Source: Emergomyces orientalis
Lineage: Eukaryota > Ascomycota > Eurotiomycetes > Onygenales > Ajellomycetaceae
Length of the DNA: 64,000 nt
Assembly: GCA_002110485.1 (NCBI GenBank)
Contig: MOWL01000025.1
Coordinates: forward strand, 62,001 to 126,000
Direction of reading: 5' to 3'
Part shown: in pieces, positions 21,133-31,160 of the stretch
How the letters are laid out: each line of letters begins with the position of its first letter
Numbering within the stretch: position 1 is the first letter of the stretch
Translations under genes and position numbers: made by a program
Notes under the pieces: generated by a model
Seen by the model: only the letters and a program-made list of their open reading frames with translations
What the model was told of the DNA's origin: nothing
Database searches by the model: none

Positions 21133-24100
21133 ATGGTGAACTTACGGTCAGGCAACAGTCCTGATCTTACGAGGGAAAATAAGCCGACTAGGCGAGCGGA
21201 ACGTACGCCGGAGAATATTGAAAACGAGCCCTTTCCAACCCCCATTACAGCCCGTAAATTGCCCGCAAGAGCTCCTTCGGAGGAGTCAAGTGCTGATTTC
21301 GAAGATCCAATGTCGGATATGTCGGATACGGGCTCAGATCGCGATGAACCCACCCAGGAGGCTCAGGTTGAGCATGATGACTCCTTGAGCGCTGAGACCC
21401 GGGCGAGGTTGGAGATTGCGAGGTTGGAGAATGAAACAGCGCGGATTAAGGCTGGTGCTGGTGCGGGGGAGCTCGCAGGCGCCAATATGACGGCTTATTT
21501 GAAGGCCATTAAGGAGTTTCGACTTACAGTTAAGCTTCTTGAAAAGCCAGTTCTGCTGCTGGGCTCCATGAACTATCCCATGTGGAGGGATGAGGTTCTT
21601 CTCGCGGCGAAGGATTCAGAAACAGATGATATTTTGTTAAATAAGGAGCTGGCCCCGCCTGAGGGGGTCAGTGAGGACGTTGCGAAGCTCTGGAGGGAGC
21701 GGAATAGCTGGCTGCGTAATTATATGTGGTCAGCGATTTCCGCACAGGCTAGAACTCATTTTACTATACCGAAGGAGAATCAATTGTCTGCCTATATGCT
21801 GTGGTCCATAGTAGAGGAGAACTTCGCTGAACGCCGCGTAGTTCGCCGGTTTCGTCTTTTCAATGAGTTCCTGGGTATGACGGCTGAGTCTTGCGGGTCG
21901 GATCGTGCGTTTATTGAGCGTCTCTTAGCCGTACGAACTGAATATAAGCGATTAGATTTTTATATGCCGGATTCCGTCTTCTTTGATCGATTGCTTGCGG
22001 GGATTCACAGTAGATGGGCCAATCTCATACGAAATAGGATGGATGATATTGAAAAGAGTGGTGAAGATACTCTCCTGGAGGATGATTTTGTGGGTCTATG
22101 CCGTGATATTCTGCTTCGATTGCCCTCTGGCGGCAGTTCCTCTTCTTCAAAGAACACAAAGGCGCCCGTAAATAATGCGAGCAGTATGGATGATGCGGGT
22201 GAGAGCCCTGCTCCATCTGCATCAGGCAGGCCAAAATGCTCACATTGCGGGATTGTGGGCCATAATGAGGAGAGCTGTTGGAAAAAGCACCCAGAGAAGC
22301 GTCCGTCAGGTTATTCTAATGGAAAAAGGCGTGGTGGCACCAAGAAGGATAAGAAGAAGGCCAATAATGAGGATTCTTCCAAGAGCCCCGATGACGGCTC
22401 TGCTCCTGTACACAGTACGGTTGAGAAGGTGTTCCATGCTCGTGAAATCGTCCGTGATGATGATATTGCGGATGAGTGGGTTCTGGACTCGGGGTCTGGC
22501 GCTCACGCAACACCACGCAAGGAGCTTGTTAAATGCCATTCAATGAGCTCCAATGTTAAATTGAAAATGGCGGATGGGACCATTGTTCCAGCTGCGGCCG
22601 TTGGTACGGTTGAACTGGCGGTTGATGGGGCGGATGTGTGCCTGGAAGGTGTGCGATTTGCCCCCGAATTAGAAGCAAATATCGTGAGCTTTGGCAAATT
22701 AGTCCGCAAGGGCTATACGTTCAAGCAATTGGCATATGGAGAAGCTCACTCGATTATTATGACCTCTCCCGATCGAATGGTCAGCTTCACTGCTGTTTTG
22801 AATGAGAAAGATATCTATGTCATTGAAAAGCCTCCGCAAATCCGAGATTTGATTCAATTCGCCATGCCTAATGGTGATTTTCGGCCCGTAAATGCTGTGG
22901 ATGACTCGCTATTGGCTCTGCCATCAATGAATATAAAACCAGTAGAGCTCACGATGCTGCAATGGCATTTGAAGCTGGGTCATCTTAACCACATGGATAT
23001 AGCGAAGATGGCCGCGGATCCGCGCATGGGGATGAGGATTAAAGGCTCCAAGGCTCTGCCTTTTTGTAAAACCTGCGTGCAGGCTAAGATGGCTCGTCCT
23101 GCTTTTGAGCCCATGATTAGAAAAGTGAAGCCTGCTGCACGATTATTTATTGATCTTGCGGGCGGTGGGCGTACCTTATTCAATGAGGATGGCGTTCCCA
23201 CGTATGGGGGGGCTGATTATTGGATGAGTATTACGGACGATGCCACGAGATATCGGTGGGCCATTTTAATGGCCACCAAGGGTGAAGCAACCGCGAAACT
23301 ACGGGATTTTATAACAATGATTGAGACCACTGCGCAGCGATGCGTGGGCTCCTTGCACTGGGATGGTGGTGGAGAATTCAAGAGCGATGAATTAAAAGCT
23401 TTTTGTAAACAGCGAGGCATTGCCTATGAGACGACTACGCCATATACCCCACAATCAAATGGTCCAGCGGAACGTGCGAACCGCATAATAATCGAAAGAA
23501 CTAGGAGCTTGCTATTCGATAGCGGGCAGCCTAGGGACCTATGGGGTGAGGCCATGCAGGCTGCCGTTATGTTGATCAATATGTCTCCCACCTCTACGAA
23601 GCTTTACGGGTGCAAGGAGGGGTCTCCGCTGACCCCCTTTGAAGCATGGATGGGGGTGCAGCCCACGGCGAATTGGCTGCATAGATGGGGCTGCAAGGTC
23701 TACAAGAAGGATCTGCGAGTTACTAATAAGCTTGCGGATAGAACGGATGGGAAAGAATGGATCTTTGTGGGTTATCAGGGCCTTCATCAAGTTCGCATAT
23801 GGGACCCTGATGCACGCAGGTTGGAGATAGCACGAGATGTGGTTTTTGATGAAGCTCTCGTGGAGGACGTGTCATTCATTAATGCCGCTCTTCCGGCTCC
23901 TCATGAGCCAAATAACATACCGGATGAGCTCGATGTTTTGAATCCTGCGGATGGATGGCAGCACTGTCTCCTGCGGCGCCTGGCAAGGGAGCGGCCGCAC
24001 ATCATGAAGATGCTTGTCAATGGGGATCTGGAGGAGGCCATTGAGCCTACCTATCTTATAAACAGTGATGTTGATCTCCTTAATGAGTCTGACGAGCATG

Positions 24101-25731
24101 CTAATGATAATGGTGATGAACCCGTGCTTAGTACCCTTACGGACCGTCCCACGACCTTAGCGGAGGCTCGACGGAGCCCTGATTGGCATCATTGGCTCGA
24201 AGCAATGAGGAAGGAGGTCGATATGTTCAATCAAAAGAAAACATATGTTATTACTGAGCGGTCCCCGGATATGGATGTTCTTACGGGTAAATGGGTATAT
24301 GACCGCAAATTAAATAATAAGGGAGAAACCATCCGCTTTCGCGCACGATGGGTGGTTCGCGGATTCCTTCAGCAGCGAGGAGTCCATTATACGAAGTCTT
24401 ACGCTGCCGTTGTCTCTGGTCCTACAACCAGAAGCCTATTCGCGATCTCTACGGCTAGGGGATGGAAATCGAAGGCAATTGATTACGTGTCTGCATTCCT
24501 TAATGGCGTGCTGCCACAGGAAGAAATGATCTATATGCAGCTCCCGACGGGCATAAAACATGGCAGGGGCAATCTAGTTGGCCTGGTTCGCCAGAGCCTG
24601 TATGGGCTGAAGCAAGCTGCGAGGACGTGGTATTTTCTTGCCACTGAGCATCTCACTTCGATTGGTTTCCGCATATCACCGTATGACGGCGGATTCCTAT
24701 ATCACCCCATCCGTAAGGTGTATTTGACGCTGCACGTTGATGACTGCCGCGTTACGGGGCCCAATGAGCATGATATTGACTGGGTTCTCGATGAGATTGC
24801 GAAGCGTTTTGACACCAAAAGAATCGACGATGATAAGCCATACTTAGGTATGGAAATTGCGGGCCGTAATGGTGATTTACTGGTCACGCAAACACGCTAT
24901 ATTGATGAGATCCTTGATGATTTTGGCATGACTGCAATCAATCCGGCACCAACCCCCATGAATGCTGGCACAAAGCTCCAGTTCTCGCCGGATGAGGATA
25001 AGGGCCTTGATGATGATTTTACGGCTACGCGATATCGTCAAGGGCTTGGGTCTCTTCAATATCTGGTTACAAGCACCAGACCGGATATAATGTTCGCGGT
25101 AAATTATTTATCGCGATTCAATTCTCGCCCAAATAAGGAGTGCTGGGCTGCTTTGAAGCATGTTCTCCGCTATATGAAGAAGACTAGGACTACGGGCATT
25201 CTGTATAAGAGGAATATAGGGGACGAAGGGCTGGCTCCCATGGCCTACGCGGATTCAGATTGGGCGGGTGCAGACCCCCAATATAAATCGACTACGGGCT
25301 ATATTATAATGATCAATGGAGCTCCCGTATCATGGCGTTCGCAGCGGCAGATCTCTACGGCGAAGTCCACAACTGAAGCTGAGTATATTGCTGCTAGCGA
25401 AGCTGCGTGCGAGCTGATTTGGCTTAAAGATATGCTGCATGATGCGGGACTGCTTGAGAATGCGGATGGCTATGTTCTTTCCAATAATCTGCATATTGAT
25501 AATAAAGGTGCCATTGATCTAGCTAACGGCGAGTCTTTAACTAAGCGCTCGAGGCATATTGAAGTCCGCTACCATATATTACGCGATCTAGTGGCTAAAA
25601 AGGAGCTCCTTATTCGGCACGTCAGCTCAACGGAGAATAAGGCGGATGGTTTTACGAAGGCGCTGCCTAGGCCCGCATTCAATGCTTTTGTGGCTAATCT
25701 TGGCTTGATTGGTTCGGGGGGATCTGCTTAA
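21133..25731 (+). CDS. Copia Gag-Pol polyprotein
   Basis: This is a single open frame of 1,532 residues from the first ATG at 21133. Residue numbers below are approximate. Gag has a UBN2-like region (GSMNYPMWRDEVLLAAK) and a zinc knuckle CSHCGIVGHNEESC (CX2CX4HX4C, about 368-381). The aspartic protease active site is LDSGSGAH (about 451-458). The GAG-pre-integrase zinc motif has LKLGHLNH and CKTC. The integrase has the D,D35E residues in FIDLAGGG, WDGGGEF and PQSNGPAERANR. Reverse transcriptase has IDYVSAFLNG, LYGLKQAARTW and the active site LHVDD (about 1200). RNase H has YADSDWAG, STTEAEY and DNKGAI. All catalytic motifs look intact, with no stop or frameshift. Gag and Pol share one frame, as in Drosophila copia, so Gag excess would need another mechanism. 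Confidence 0.97.
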   Translation: MVNLRSGNSPDLTRENKPTRRAERTPENIENEPFPTPITARKLPARAPSEESSADFEDPMSDMSDTGSDRDEPTQEAQVEHDDSLSAETRARLEIARLENETARIKAGAGAGELAGANMTAYLKAIKEFRLTVKLLEKPVLLLGSMNYPMWRDEVLLAAKDSETDDILLNKELAPPEGVSEDVAKLWRERNSWLRNYMWSAISAQARTHFTIPKENQLSAYMLWSIVEENFAERRVVRRFRLFNEFLGMTAESCGSDRAFIERLLAVRTEYKRLDFYMPDSVFFDRLLAGIHSRWANLIRNRMDDIEKSGEDTLLEDDFVGLCRDILLRLPSGGSSSSSKNTKAPVNNASSMDDAGESPAPSASGRPKCSHCGIVGHNEESCWKKHPEKRPSGYSNGKRRGGTKKDKKKANNEDSSKSPDDGSAPVHSTVEKVFHAREIVRDDDIADEWVLDSGSGAHATPRKELVKCHSMSSNVKLKMADGTIVPAAAVGTVELAVDGADVCLEGVRFAPELEANIVSFGKLVRKGYTFKQLAYGEAHSIIMTSPDRMVSFTAVLNEKDIYVIEKPPQIRDLIQFAMPNGDFRPVNAVDDSLLALPSMNIKPVELTMLQWHLKLGHLNHMDIAKMAADPRMGMRIKGSKALPFCKTCVQAKMARPAFEPMIRKVKPAARLFIDLAGGGRTLFNEDGVPTYGGADYWMSITDDATRYRWAILMATKGEATAKLRDFITMIETTAQRCVGSLHWDGGGEFKSDELKAFCKQRGIAYETTTPYTPQSNGPAERANRIIIERTRSLLFDSGQPRDLWGEAMQAAVMLINMSPTSTKLYGCKEGSPLTPFEAWMGVQPTANWLHRWGCKVYKKDLRVTNKLADRTDGKEWIFVGYQGLHQVRIWDPDARRLEIARDVVFDEALVEDVSFINAALPAPHEPNNIPDELDVLNPADGWQHCLLRRLARERPHIMKMLVNGDLEEAIEPTYLINSDVDLLNESDEHANDNGDEPVLSTLTDRPTTLAEARRSPDWHHWLEAMRKEVDMFNQKKTYVITERSPDMDVLTGKWVYDRKLNNKGETIRFRARWVVRGFLQQRGVHYTKSYAAVVSGPTTRSLFAISTARGWKSKAIDYVSAFLNGVLPQEEMIYMQLPTGIKHGRGNLVGLVRQSLYGLKQAARTWYFLATEHLTSIGFRISPYDGGFLYHPIRKVYLTLHVDDCRVTGPNEHDIDWVLDEIAKRFDTKRIDDDKPYLGMEIAGRNGDLLVTQTRYIDEILDDFGMTAINPAPTPMNAGTKLQFSPDEDKGLDDDFTATRYRQGLGSLQYLVTSTRPDIMFAVNYLSRFNSRPNKECWAALKHVLRYMKKTRTTGILYKRNIGDEGLAPMAYADSDWAGADPQYKSTTGYIIMINGAPVSWRSQRQISTAKSTTEAEYIAASEAACELIWLKDMLHDAGLLENADGYVLSNNLHIDNKGAIDLANGESLTKRSRHIEVRYHILRDLVAKKELLIRHVSSTENKADGFTKALPRPAFNAFVANLGLIGSGGSA

Positions 25732-25823
25732 TGGATTTAACTAAAAGTTTTGTACTTAGCTGCTATTTTGATTTTTGATGCCTATGGCGTGGCCTGTGTG
25801 CGTGCTCCTGGGGCGCCCTAGCA

Positions 25824-25831
25824 TGGGGGGG
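25824..25831 (+). other. Polypurine tract of copia element
   Basis: A G-run (TGGGGGGG) immediately precedes the 3' LTR and would prime plus-strand DNA synthesis. Confidence 0.7.
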
Positions 25832-25933
25832 TGTTAGGTGATACTAGGGCTACCCGGGTCACATGCCCCACACACACATATATATTTTAGCTAGTTAGGT
25901 AGTTCAATATGATAGGCTTGATGCACTCTATGA
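25832..25933 (+). repeat. 3' long terminal repeat (102 bp)
   Basis: This is an exact copy of the 5' LTR by visual comparison, and it is followed directly by the GTTAT duplication. Confidence 0.92.
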
Positions 25934-25938
25934 GTTAT
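25934..25938. repeat. Target-site duplication (right) of copia element
   Basis: GTTAT matches the 5 bp before the 5' LTR. Confidence 0.85.
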
Positions 25939-26737
25939 GTCAGAGACACGTGGATTTTAAGATTGGATTAAAGTTTCAGGCTAACCCAACGTAAATGTAA
26001 AATTTTGCCAAGACACCGATAAGTTACCAGTCATCTACAGTCCGTAATATGATCAGAATCTGTGAGATTTTTAACCACTACGCCAAAACGGACGCCCTTA
26101 GAGACTAAGGGACTCTAAGTTGATACACAGCGGGTTGACGGTCTAATAGAATCAAATGTGGTATTCCACTAATCTAAAGAGGGACTTATGAATCCATCCA
26201 TGGATCAGGGATGATGTCAAGATGCCGAGCTTCTAAACTCCACCATCGCTCCTAGCTTACATCGTTAACCTAGTCACCACACATGCAGTTTACAAATCGC
26301 TAAGTACACATTCAGTCCAAGACCAAAAAATAGCATAGAGTGCACAGCACAGTGTTATGTCCCCCAAGGAGCATGTTTAGAATAATAGGGCTGTTTAGTT
26401 GAGGAGTACAGTTGGAGGAGCGCACTGCGCTAGTTGCGAAATCAGTGCCATTACGGAGGACAGAGGCTTGTCTACACCATCAAACCACCACTACGGTCGC
26501 CAAGCCGTTATTTGGAAGAGCAGTATAGAGTATTAAAGATAAGCAGAAGGAATCCTGGGATGTAACCTTGAAACCCTATGAGGATGACCCTATTATGTAG
26601 GGGGTCAAAAGACTCCCGCCCCCTCCCAGATGAAGCCGTCTTTTTATCCTCCCTCAATAAAATGTACCAGATAAGACACACGGAGTTGACCCTCCGTTCA
26701 GAGTTAAGACACTGTTTGATAATTTCCTGACACAACT
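25939..26737. other. Flank between copia element and FAD gene
   Basis: About 800 bp was contiguous with the MSH2 upstream region before insertion. No supported ORF, RNA gene or repeat was seen. Confidence 0.5.
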
Positions 26738-28129
26738 ATGTCTGCAGCTGAACCACAACCCAAAGAAGGGCAAAATGCCAGAATCGCTGGCCCCAGCTCT
26801 AGCTCGCTCGTGACGACGACAGTGTTGATTATTGGTGCTGGTAGGCATAGAATGAATGCCGAACACTTCAGCGGCCCCAACTTATGATTTGTATTGACGA
26901 AGTGATCTTCCAGGCTCCACGGGCTTAGCATTGGCCCAAGGTTTGAAGCAGGTAAGTTCTTTTACCATTGGCATCATGCCCCCAGTGAGGTTGTTTCTCC
27001 TCTGTTCACCCTTTCTTTGTGAGAACAACACACTTTCCAAATCAACTGTTTGACCCCCAAATAACCCCACTGCGCGTGAATATTTATGAGATAGGCCGGT
27101 ATTTCCTGCATTCTCGTCGAAAAGGATGAACACCTTGATGCGAGATCGTGAGATTGGAACATGGGCATGCACTGGGGAGGGGCAGCTTTGAAGTCCCTCG
27201 TCCCTGATAAAACATGGAATCGTCTCCAATCCGTCCAAGATGACCCTAGCCAACCGACAGCTGAAACTGATGTTCTTAAATTTGTCAACGGCGAGTCTGG
27301 AGAACTCATCTCTGCTTTGCATGTCCAGAAATTTTATCGACTTCGGCGCAGCAAACTGCGCGCACTCCTTGCTGAAGACCTGGATATTCGATATAACATG
27401 TCCTTTAAACACATTGCCTTTTCTTCAGGCGATAGCCGAGCAATTGTGCATTTCAATGACGGCTCTTCGATCGCTACGAAGCTCGTAGTAGGCGCCGACG
27501 GTGCAAGATCAAGCGTGCGACAACTTTTGCTGGGACCTGATCAGGCCACCGTTCGACCTGTCCCATATTGCGCAACGTTTATACACTCCAAATTTACCAG
27601 AGAACAAGCATTGTTTTTGCGTGAATTCCATCCGCTGTATATAGCCGCCATCCATCCATGTGGCCTCTTTTCGTTCCTGGGAATGCAGGACGCCGCAGAT
27701 CCAAATCGACCTGAGACGTGGACATTCTTCTATATATCATGGTACTCCAGCCCAGAAGAGCAAGACAAAACGGCAGACTGGACGGACGCGCAGCGTCTTG
27801 GGCAAGCCAAAGAATTCTCCCGAACGTTCACGGACCCGTTCAGAAGTGCATTTGAGTGGGCCAGTGTTGATTGCAAGGTGTGGTATAGCTGCCTGCATGA
27901 TTTCGACCCAGCGGCGGAGGGACATCGCTGGGGCAACCTTGGCGGTCGCGTCACGCTTGCTGGTGATTCTGCTCACACGATGACTTACCAGCGTGGACAA
28001 GGGCTGAATCACTCCCTGGCTGACGCAGCTGGGTTATGCGAGGCGATCAAAAAGTTCACCTCCAAAAGATCCACGCAGGGCGCGGCAATCTCGTCGTATG
28101 AGGAAGAGATGATTCATCAGGATGAATAG
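26738..28129 (+). pseudogene. FAD-dependent monooxygenase, interrupted by in-frame stop
   Basis: Exons are 26738-26840, 26914-26951 and 27095-28129, with introns 26841-26913 (GTAGGC...TTCCAG) and 26952-27094 (GTAAGT...GATAG). They rebuild VLIIGAGSTGLALAQGLKQ, a Rossmann GxGxxG FAD-binding fold. Later come GADGARSSVR and GDSAHTMTYQRGQGLNHSLADAA, the second FAD motif of PHBH-type aromatic or polyketide-tailoring monooxygenases. At codon 66 (27149-27151) a TGA sits where relatives read Arg before DWNMGMHWG. The frame also ends early at EEEMIHQDE, and about 20 more family-like codons seem to follow in the +1 frame. No splice choice removes the TGA in phase. An ATG at 27161 opens 322 residues that lack the dinucleotide-binding start. 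It is a likely recent pseudogene, or else a base-call error. Confidence 0.7.
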
Positions 28130-29612
28130 ATCGGACTTCCTGATGAACTGCACAAATATACAGTCCATGTTGGTGCGGAATGCTTTTTAAAATCCACGTT
28201 GAGTCATTCTCGAGCCATACTGGTCAGTGAAGATTGTTAACAGATATATTTCATCTCGATCAACAATATCATACTTGTCATGAATCATATTTTTCGAGCC
28301 TCATGTTTCTGGAAATAGGTCGAAGTTATCGCCAAGGTATATCCCGTACATACTTTCTGCAGTGACACATGAACTCTTACCACAAGCAGCAATCCCCCTT
28401 AAATTGACGAAACAGCCACTCTTACATTATACCTTTATTTAACTAAAACCTGATATAACTCCCTTCTTCCACAGATACCACCCACCACACCCAACACCCC
28501 TAAATCCCACTCACTGCAAATATCCTAGCCCATATAGACCCGACGTCAACAAATATTTGCCCAGTCAGCCCTTCAACAGCTTCAGCATCATTTGCTCTAG
28601 GTAATGGCTCATCTTGTACAGGCGTTCTCAAGATACTGCACAATGGAAGCCATCCCTCCTTCAATTCCATCATGTGGAACTTTTGAGGGCAGAGTTATAA
28701 TCCCTCACATACTCGTTCCGCTTGTCCATTCGCCCTGCGTGCTATTCTTCAATGTTATGCTCTTCGAATGATAGTCGGCCAGCATGAGACCACGGAATAA
28801 AACACTTACAATTCGTCATGTGCCCAAACTGCCCATCCTGTCTACACCAGCAAGTTAGGAACGGGAGTCAGTTCATTCCATTGCTGAATGCAAAACCACC
28901 CATGAATCGTTTCGTATATATGTATACGTAAAGGGCAATAAGAAAACCCCGACAAAAGAGAAAACGAGACAAAGAAAAGAGAAAGACAAGAAAAAGCTCA
29001 ACGGTCCAAATACTCCCACCAGCCATGGATACCACCTCTTCCTGCTAACATATACATCGTTTTCATGACCAAGTAGCTGTGAAGTGACATGCATGATAGG
29101 TCCGCCGAGGAGCTTTGCCAGTGCCACAGCCATGGAGGTGTTCCTGTTCTCGAGTAGCCCGTGCCAATGGCTTCTAACGACCGGGTGCGATCCTGAGGCA
29201 CAGAAGGAACACCACGCATTCTTTCATAGATAAGCTCGTTGTAGAGGTTGAGATGCAGACTACCTATGTACTTTTGGACGATTTACCATTCCGGTTTCCT
29301 TTTCTTGATGTGAATTGATTGCATCATACAGAAGTGGAGGTTGGATGTATGTATTGTACTCATAAATATTATCCTGCCACCAGGTATCAACAGACGCTCG
29401 ATGAGAATTCCCGGAGCCTCACCTGTCGAGACTCAATTTACTATGTACAGGTATGTGTTCCAAAAGCAAGTCAATGAATGCGCCACGGTCAAATCTTCCG
29501 AAAGCCGTTTATATACAAAAATGCAAATGCAATGAGGGTCGTAACCAAACACCACGCCAAATATGCCAAAAAAAACAAAAAGAAGAGAATAAAAATGAAG
29601 AACGAAAAGAAC
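28130..29612. other. Intergenic spacer between FAD gene and CDT1
   Basis: About 1.5 kb contains the 3' flanks of two convergent genes. Minus-strand frames at 28873-29133 and 28998-29219 show a hydrophobic stretch but no family motif and no consistent exon structure, so I leave them unassigned. Confidence 0.5.
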
Positions 29613-31160
29613 TCACACCCTCAAGTGCGCCACTCTCACGCCAATCTCATGGGGTGAAATATCACACCCAGATTTCAACACGACAGACTTGATTCTATTA
29701 ACAGTAATAATACTAATCCACTCACCAGCCACCAACGGCTGTGCCAGGAGATCCAAACAAGCTTCCGCCTCCTGCTTTGAAATCGGACACCTCAAGGAAT
29801 CCTGAATATTTTGAATAATGGTGTTCCATCTGTACGGCTTTTTATACGAAGGTGTAACTGCCGCGGCGGAGGACGACGGCAAAAGCCCTCCGCTCATTAA
29901 CGAAGAAGACGCAGACGAACACGACGGTCTCAATAAAATCAACACGCCAACGACTTCTTCAACCAAATCAACAGCTGAGCGGCGTAGTATCGCTTCCTTT
30001 GATGGCGGGGGAGCCAGCGTCGTCTGCTTGAGTTGTTTGTTCTGGATCCTTTGAAGGAGCCCATTCCGTCGCCCTGCAGTACCCGTACCACCCGAGCTTC
30101 TTGCGCATGCTGCTGCCGTTTCCCCAAGTTTGCCGCTTTCGGAATTATCGACAGCTGCTTTCAGTCCTACCACTCCCCTTTGGAAATCGAGAAGTCGTTG
30201 TTGTCCAATGCGTAACGAGTTGAAACTGGTGGTTGAGTCATGGATAGGCGCGAGGGGGATGGCGTATAGGAAATCTAGGCTTGATTGTTGCTGATCAGAA
30301 CTTTCCAGCCGCTCGCGCCAGATGCGCTCTAAGTTGCGAGAAAACTTGTCATTTAGCTCCGCTTCGTCAAACGGAGGTCCAAATCCATTATTCAGGGTGC
30401 TTGTGCCTAGTAACTCCAAACAGATCTTTCGAACGCCATATTGGGCGATTCTGAAGCTCGTACCCGTGCTTGAGGCCTTCTTGCTGGCTGATATTTCCGG
30501 GCCACTCTCTAATATATATAGCAGTCTTTGTAGATCTTGCTTCTCGACTTTACGTTTCTTCCATATCTTCTCAGCGCAAGGGAGTAGCTGTTTGAGGTCT
30601 GCAGGCGTGTGTCGGCCATTATGGGCATAGTGAAGTGATAACGCTGTAAGAAAGGAAGAATGTAAGGTTGTAAGATCGTGGAAGAATTCGGGTGGATCGT
30701 CATTATTATCTAATATTTCATCGGAATCGGTGTTGGTATCGCATAGAGTTTGTGGAGAAAGTGTGGAGGTGTTATTATCGGTGGTCGATGAAGGGGCATC
30801 GGAGGACGTGAAAGAGCTCGTTGATATTAAGGGAGATGTCGACCGTGTCTTAATACATAATGAAGAGGAAGAATGAGGTGAAGATAGTAACGCAGAGGAC
30901 CCGCTCCGCCTCGTTATCTTAGACGCTCTTGCAATGGCCTTGTCGCATGAGTTCTCCTGCTCATTGCTGCTGCTGCTTATCTCGACCGGGATATCGTCGA
31001 CTTTGCGCTTCTTCGAGGAAAGGACATCTTTGCCATCCAATCTCCCGGCGCCTACCCCTGACTTCGCCGCCTTTGCAAATGCCTGTATGGCGCTTTGCTG
31101 TGGTGGAAGGCGGCGGGTTGAAATTCTGGAAGGGCGGGAGTGCTGGAGTTTTGCACCCAT
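29613..31160 (-). CDS. CDT1: DNA replication licensing factor CDT1
   Basis: A single exon encodes 515 residues. The N-terminal 160 residues are Ser/Thr-rich and disordered, with basic clusters (SSKKRKVDD) likely acting as a nuclear signal and regulatory tail. Residues about 165-225 (TTLHSSFLTALSLHYAHNG, AEKIWKKRKVEKQDLQRLLY) match the central winged-helix, geminin-binding-type domain of fungal Cdt1. The C-terminal winged helix (RWNTIIQNIQDSLRCPISKQ, EAEACLDLLAQ, EWISIITVNR) binds MCM2-7. Cdt1 loads the MCM helicase onto ORC-Cdc6 at origins in G1. A GTGAGT near the 3' end looks like a donor, but splicing there would break the frame, so I reject it. Four ACGCG cores lie about 240 bp upstream. 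Confidence 0.82.
   Translation of the reverse strand: MGAKLQHSRPSRISTRRLPPQQSAIQAFAKAAKSGVGAGRLDGKDVLSSKKRKVDDIPVEISSSSNEQENSCDKAIARASKITRRSGSSALLSSPHSSSSLCIKTRSTSPLISTSSFTSSDAPSSTTDNNTSTLSPQTLCDTNTDSDEILDNNDDPPEFFHDLTTLHSSFLTALSLHYAHNGRHTPADLKQLLPCAEKIWKKRKVEKQDLQRLLYILESGPEISASKKASSTGTSFRIAQYGVRKICLELLGTSTLNNGFGPPFDEAELNDKFSRNLERIWRERLESSDQQQSSLDFLYAIPLAPIHDSTTSFNSLRIGQQRLLDFQRGVVGLKAAVDNSESGKLGETAAACARSSGGTGTAGRRNGLLQRIQNKQLKQTTLAPPPSKEAILRRSAVDLVEEVVGVLILLRPSCSSASSSLMSGGLLPSSSAAAVTPSYKKPYRWNTIIQNIQDSLRCPISKQEAEACLDLLAQPLVAGEWISIITVNRIKSVVLKSGCDISPHEIGVRVAHLRV

Larger units (their letters stand above)
20957..25933 (+). mobile_element. Full-length Ty1/copia LTR retrotransposon
   Basis: The 4,977-bp element has all expected parts: identical direct LTRs (20957-21058 and 25832-25933), a GTTAT target duplication, and a primer-binding site right after the 5' LTR. 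One Gag-Pol frame (21133-25731) and a G-rich polypurine tract before the 3' LTR complete it. The domain order protease-integrase-RT-RNase H defines the copia (Pseudoviridae-like) group. LTRs of 102 bp are unusually short. Zero LTR divergence and an unbroken ORF imply a recent and possibly still active insertion. It is inserted head-to-head with MSH2, so its 5' LTR faces the MSH2 promoter. Confidence 0.97.

Noticed and set aside
28873..29219. Two overlapping minus-strand frames with a hydrophobic segment
   Set aside because: No motif, no supported splice structure, and the hydrophobic part is a translation of T-rich DNA.
29725..29755. GTGAGT donor-like site near the CDT1 3' end
   Set aside because: Splicing it to the nearby AG would introduce a stop within a few codons and remove conserved C-terminal Cdt1 sequence.
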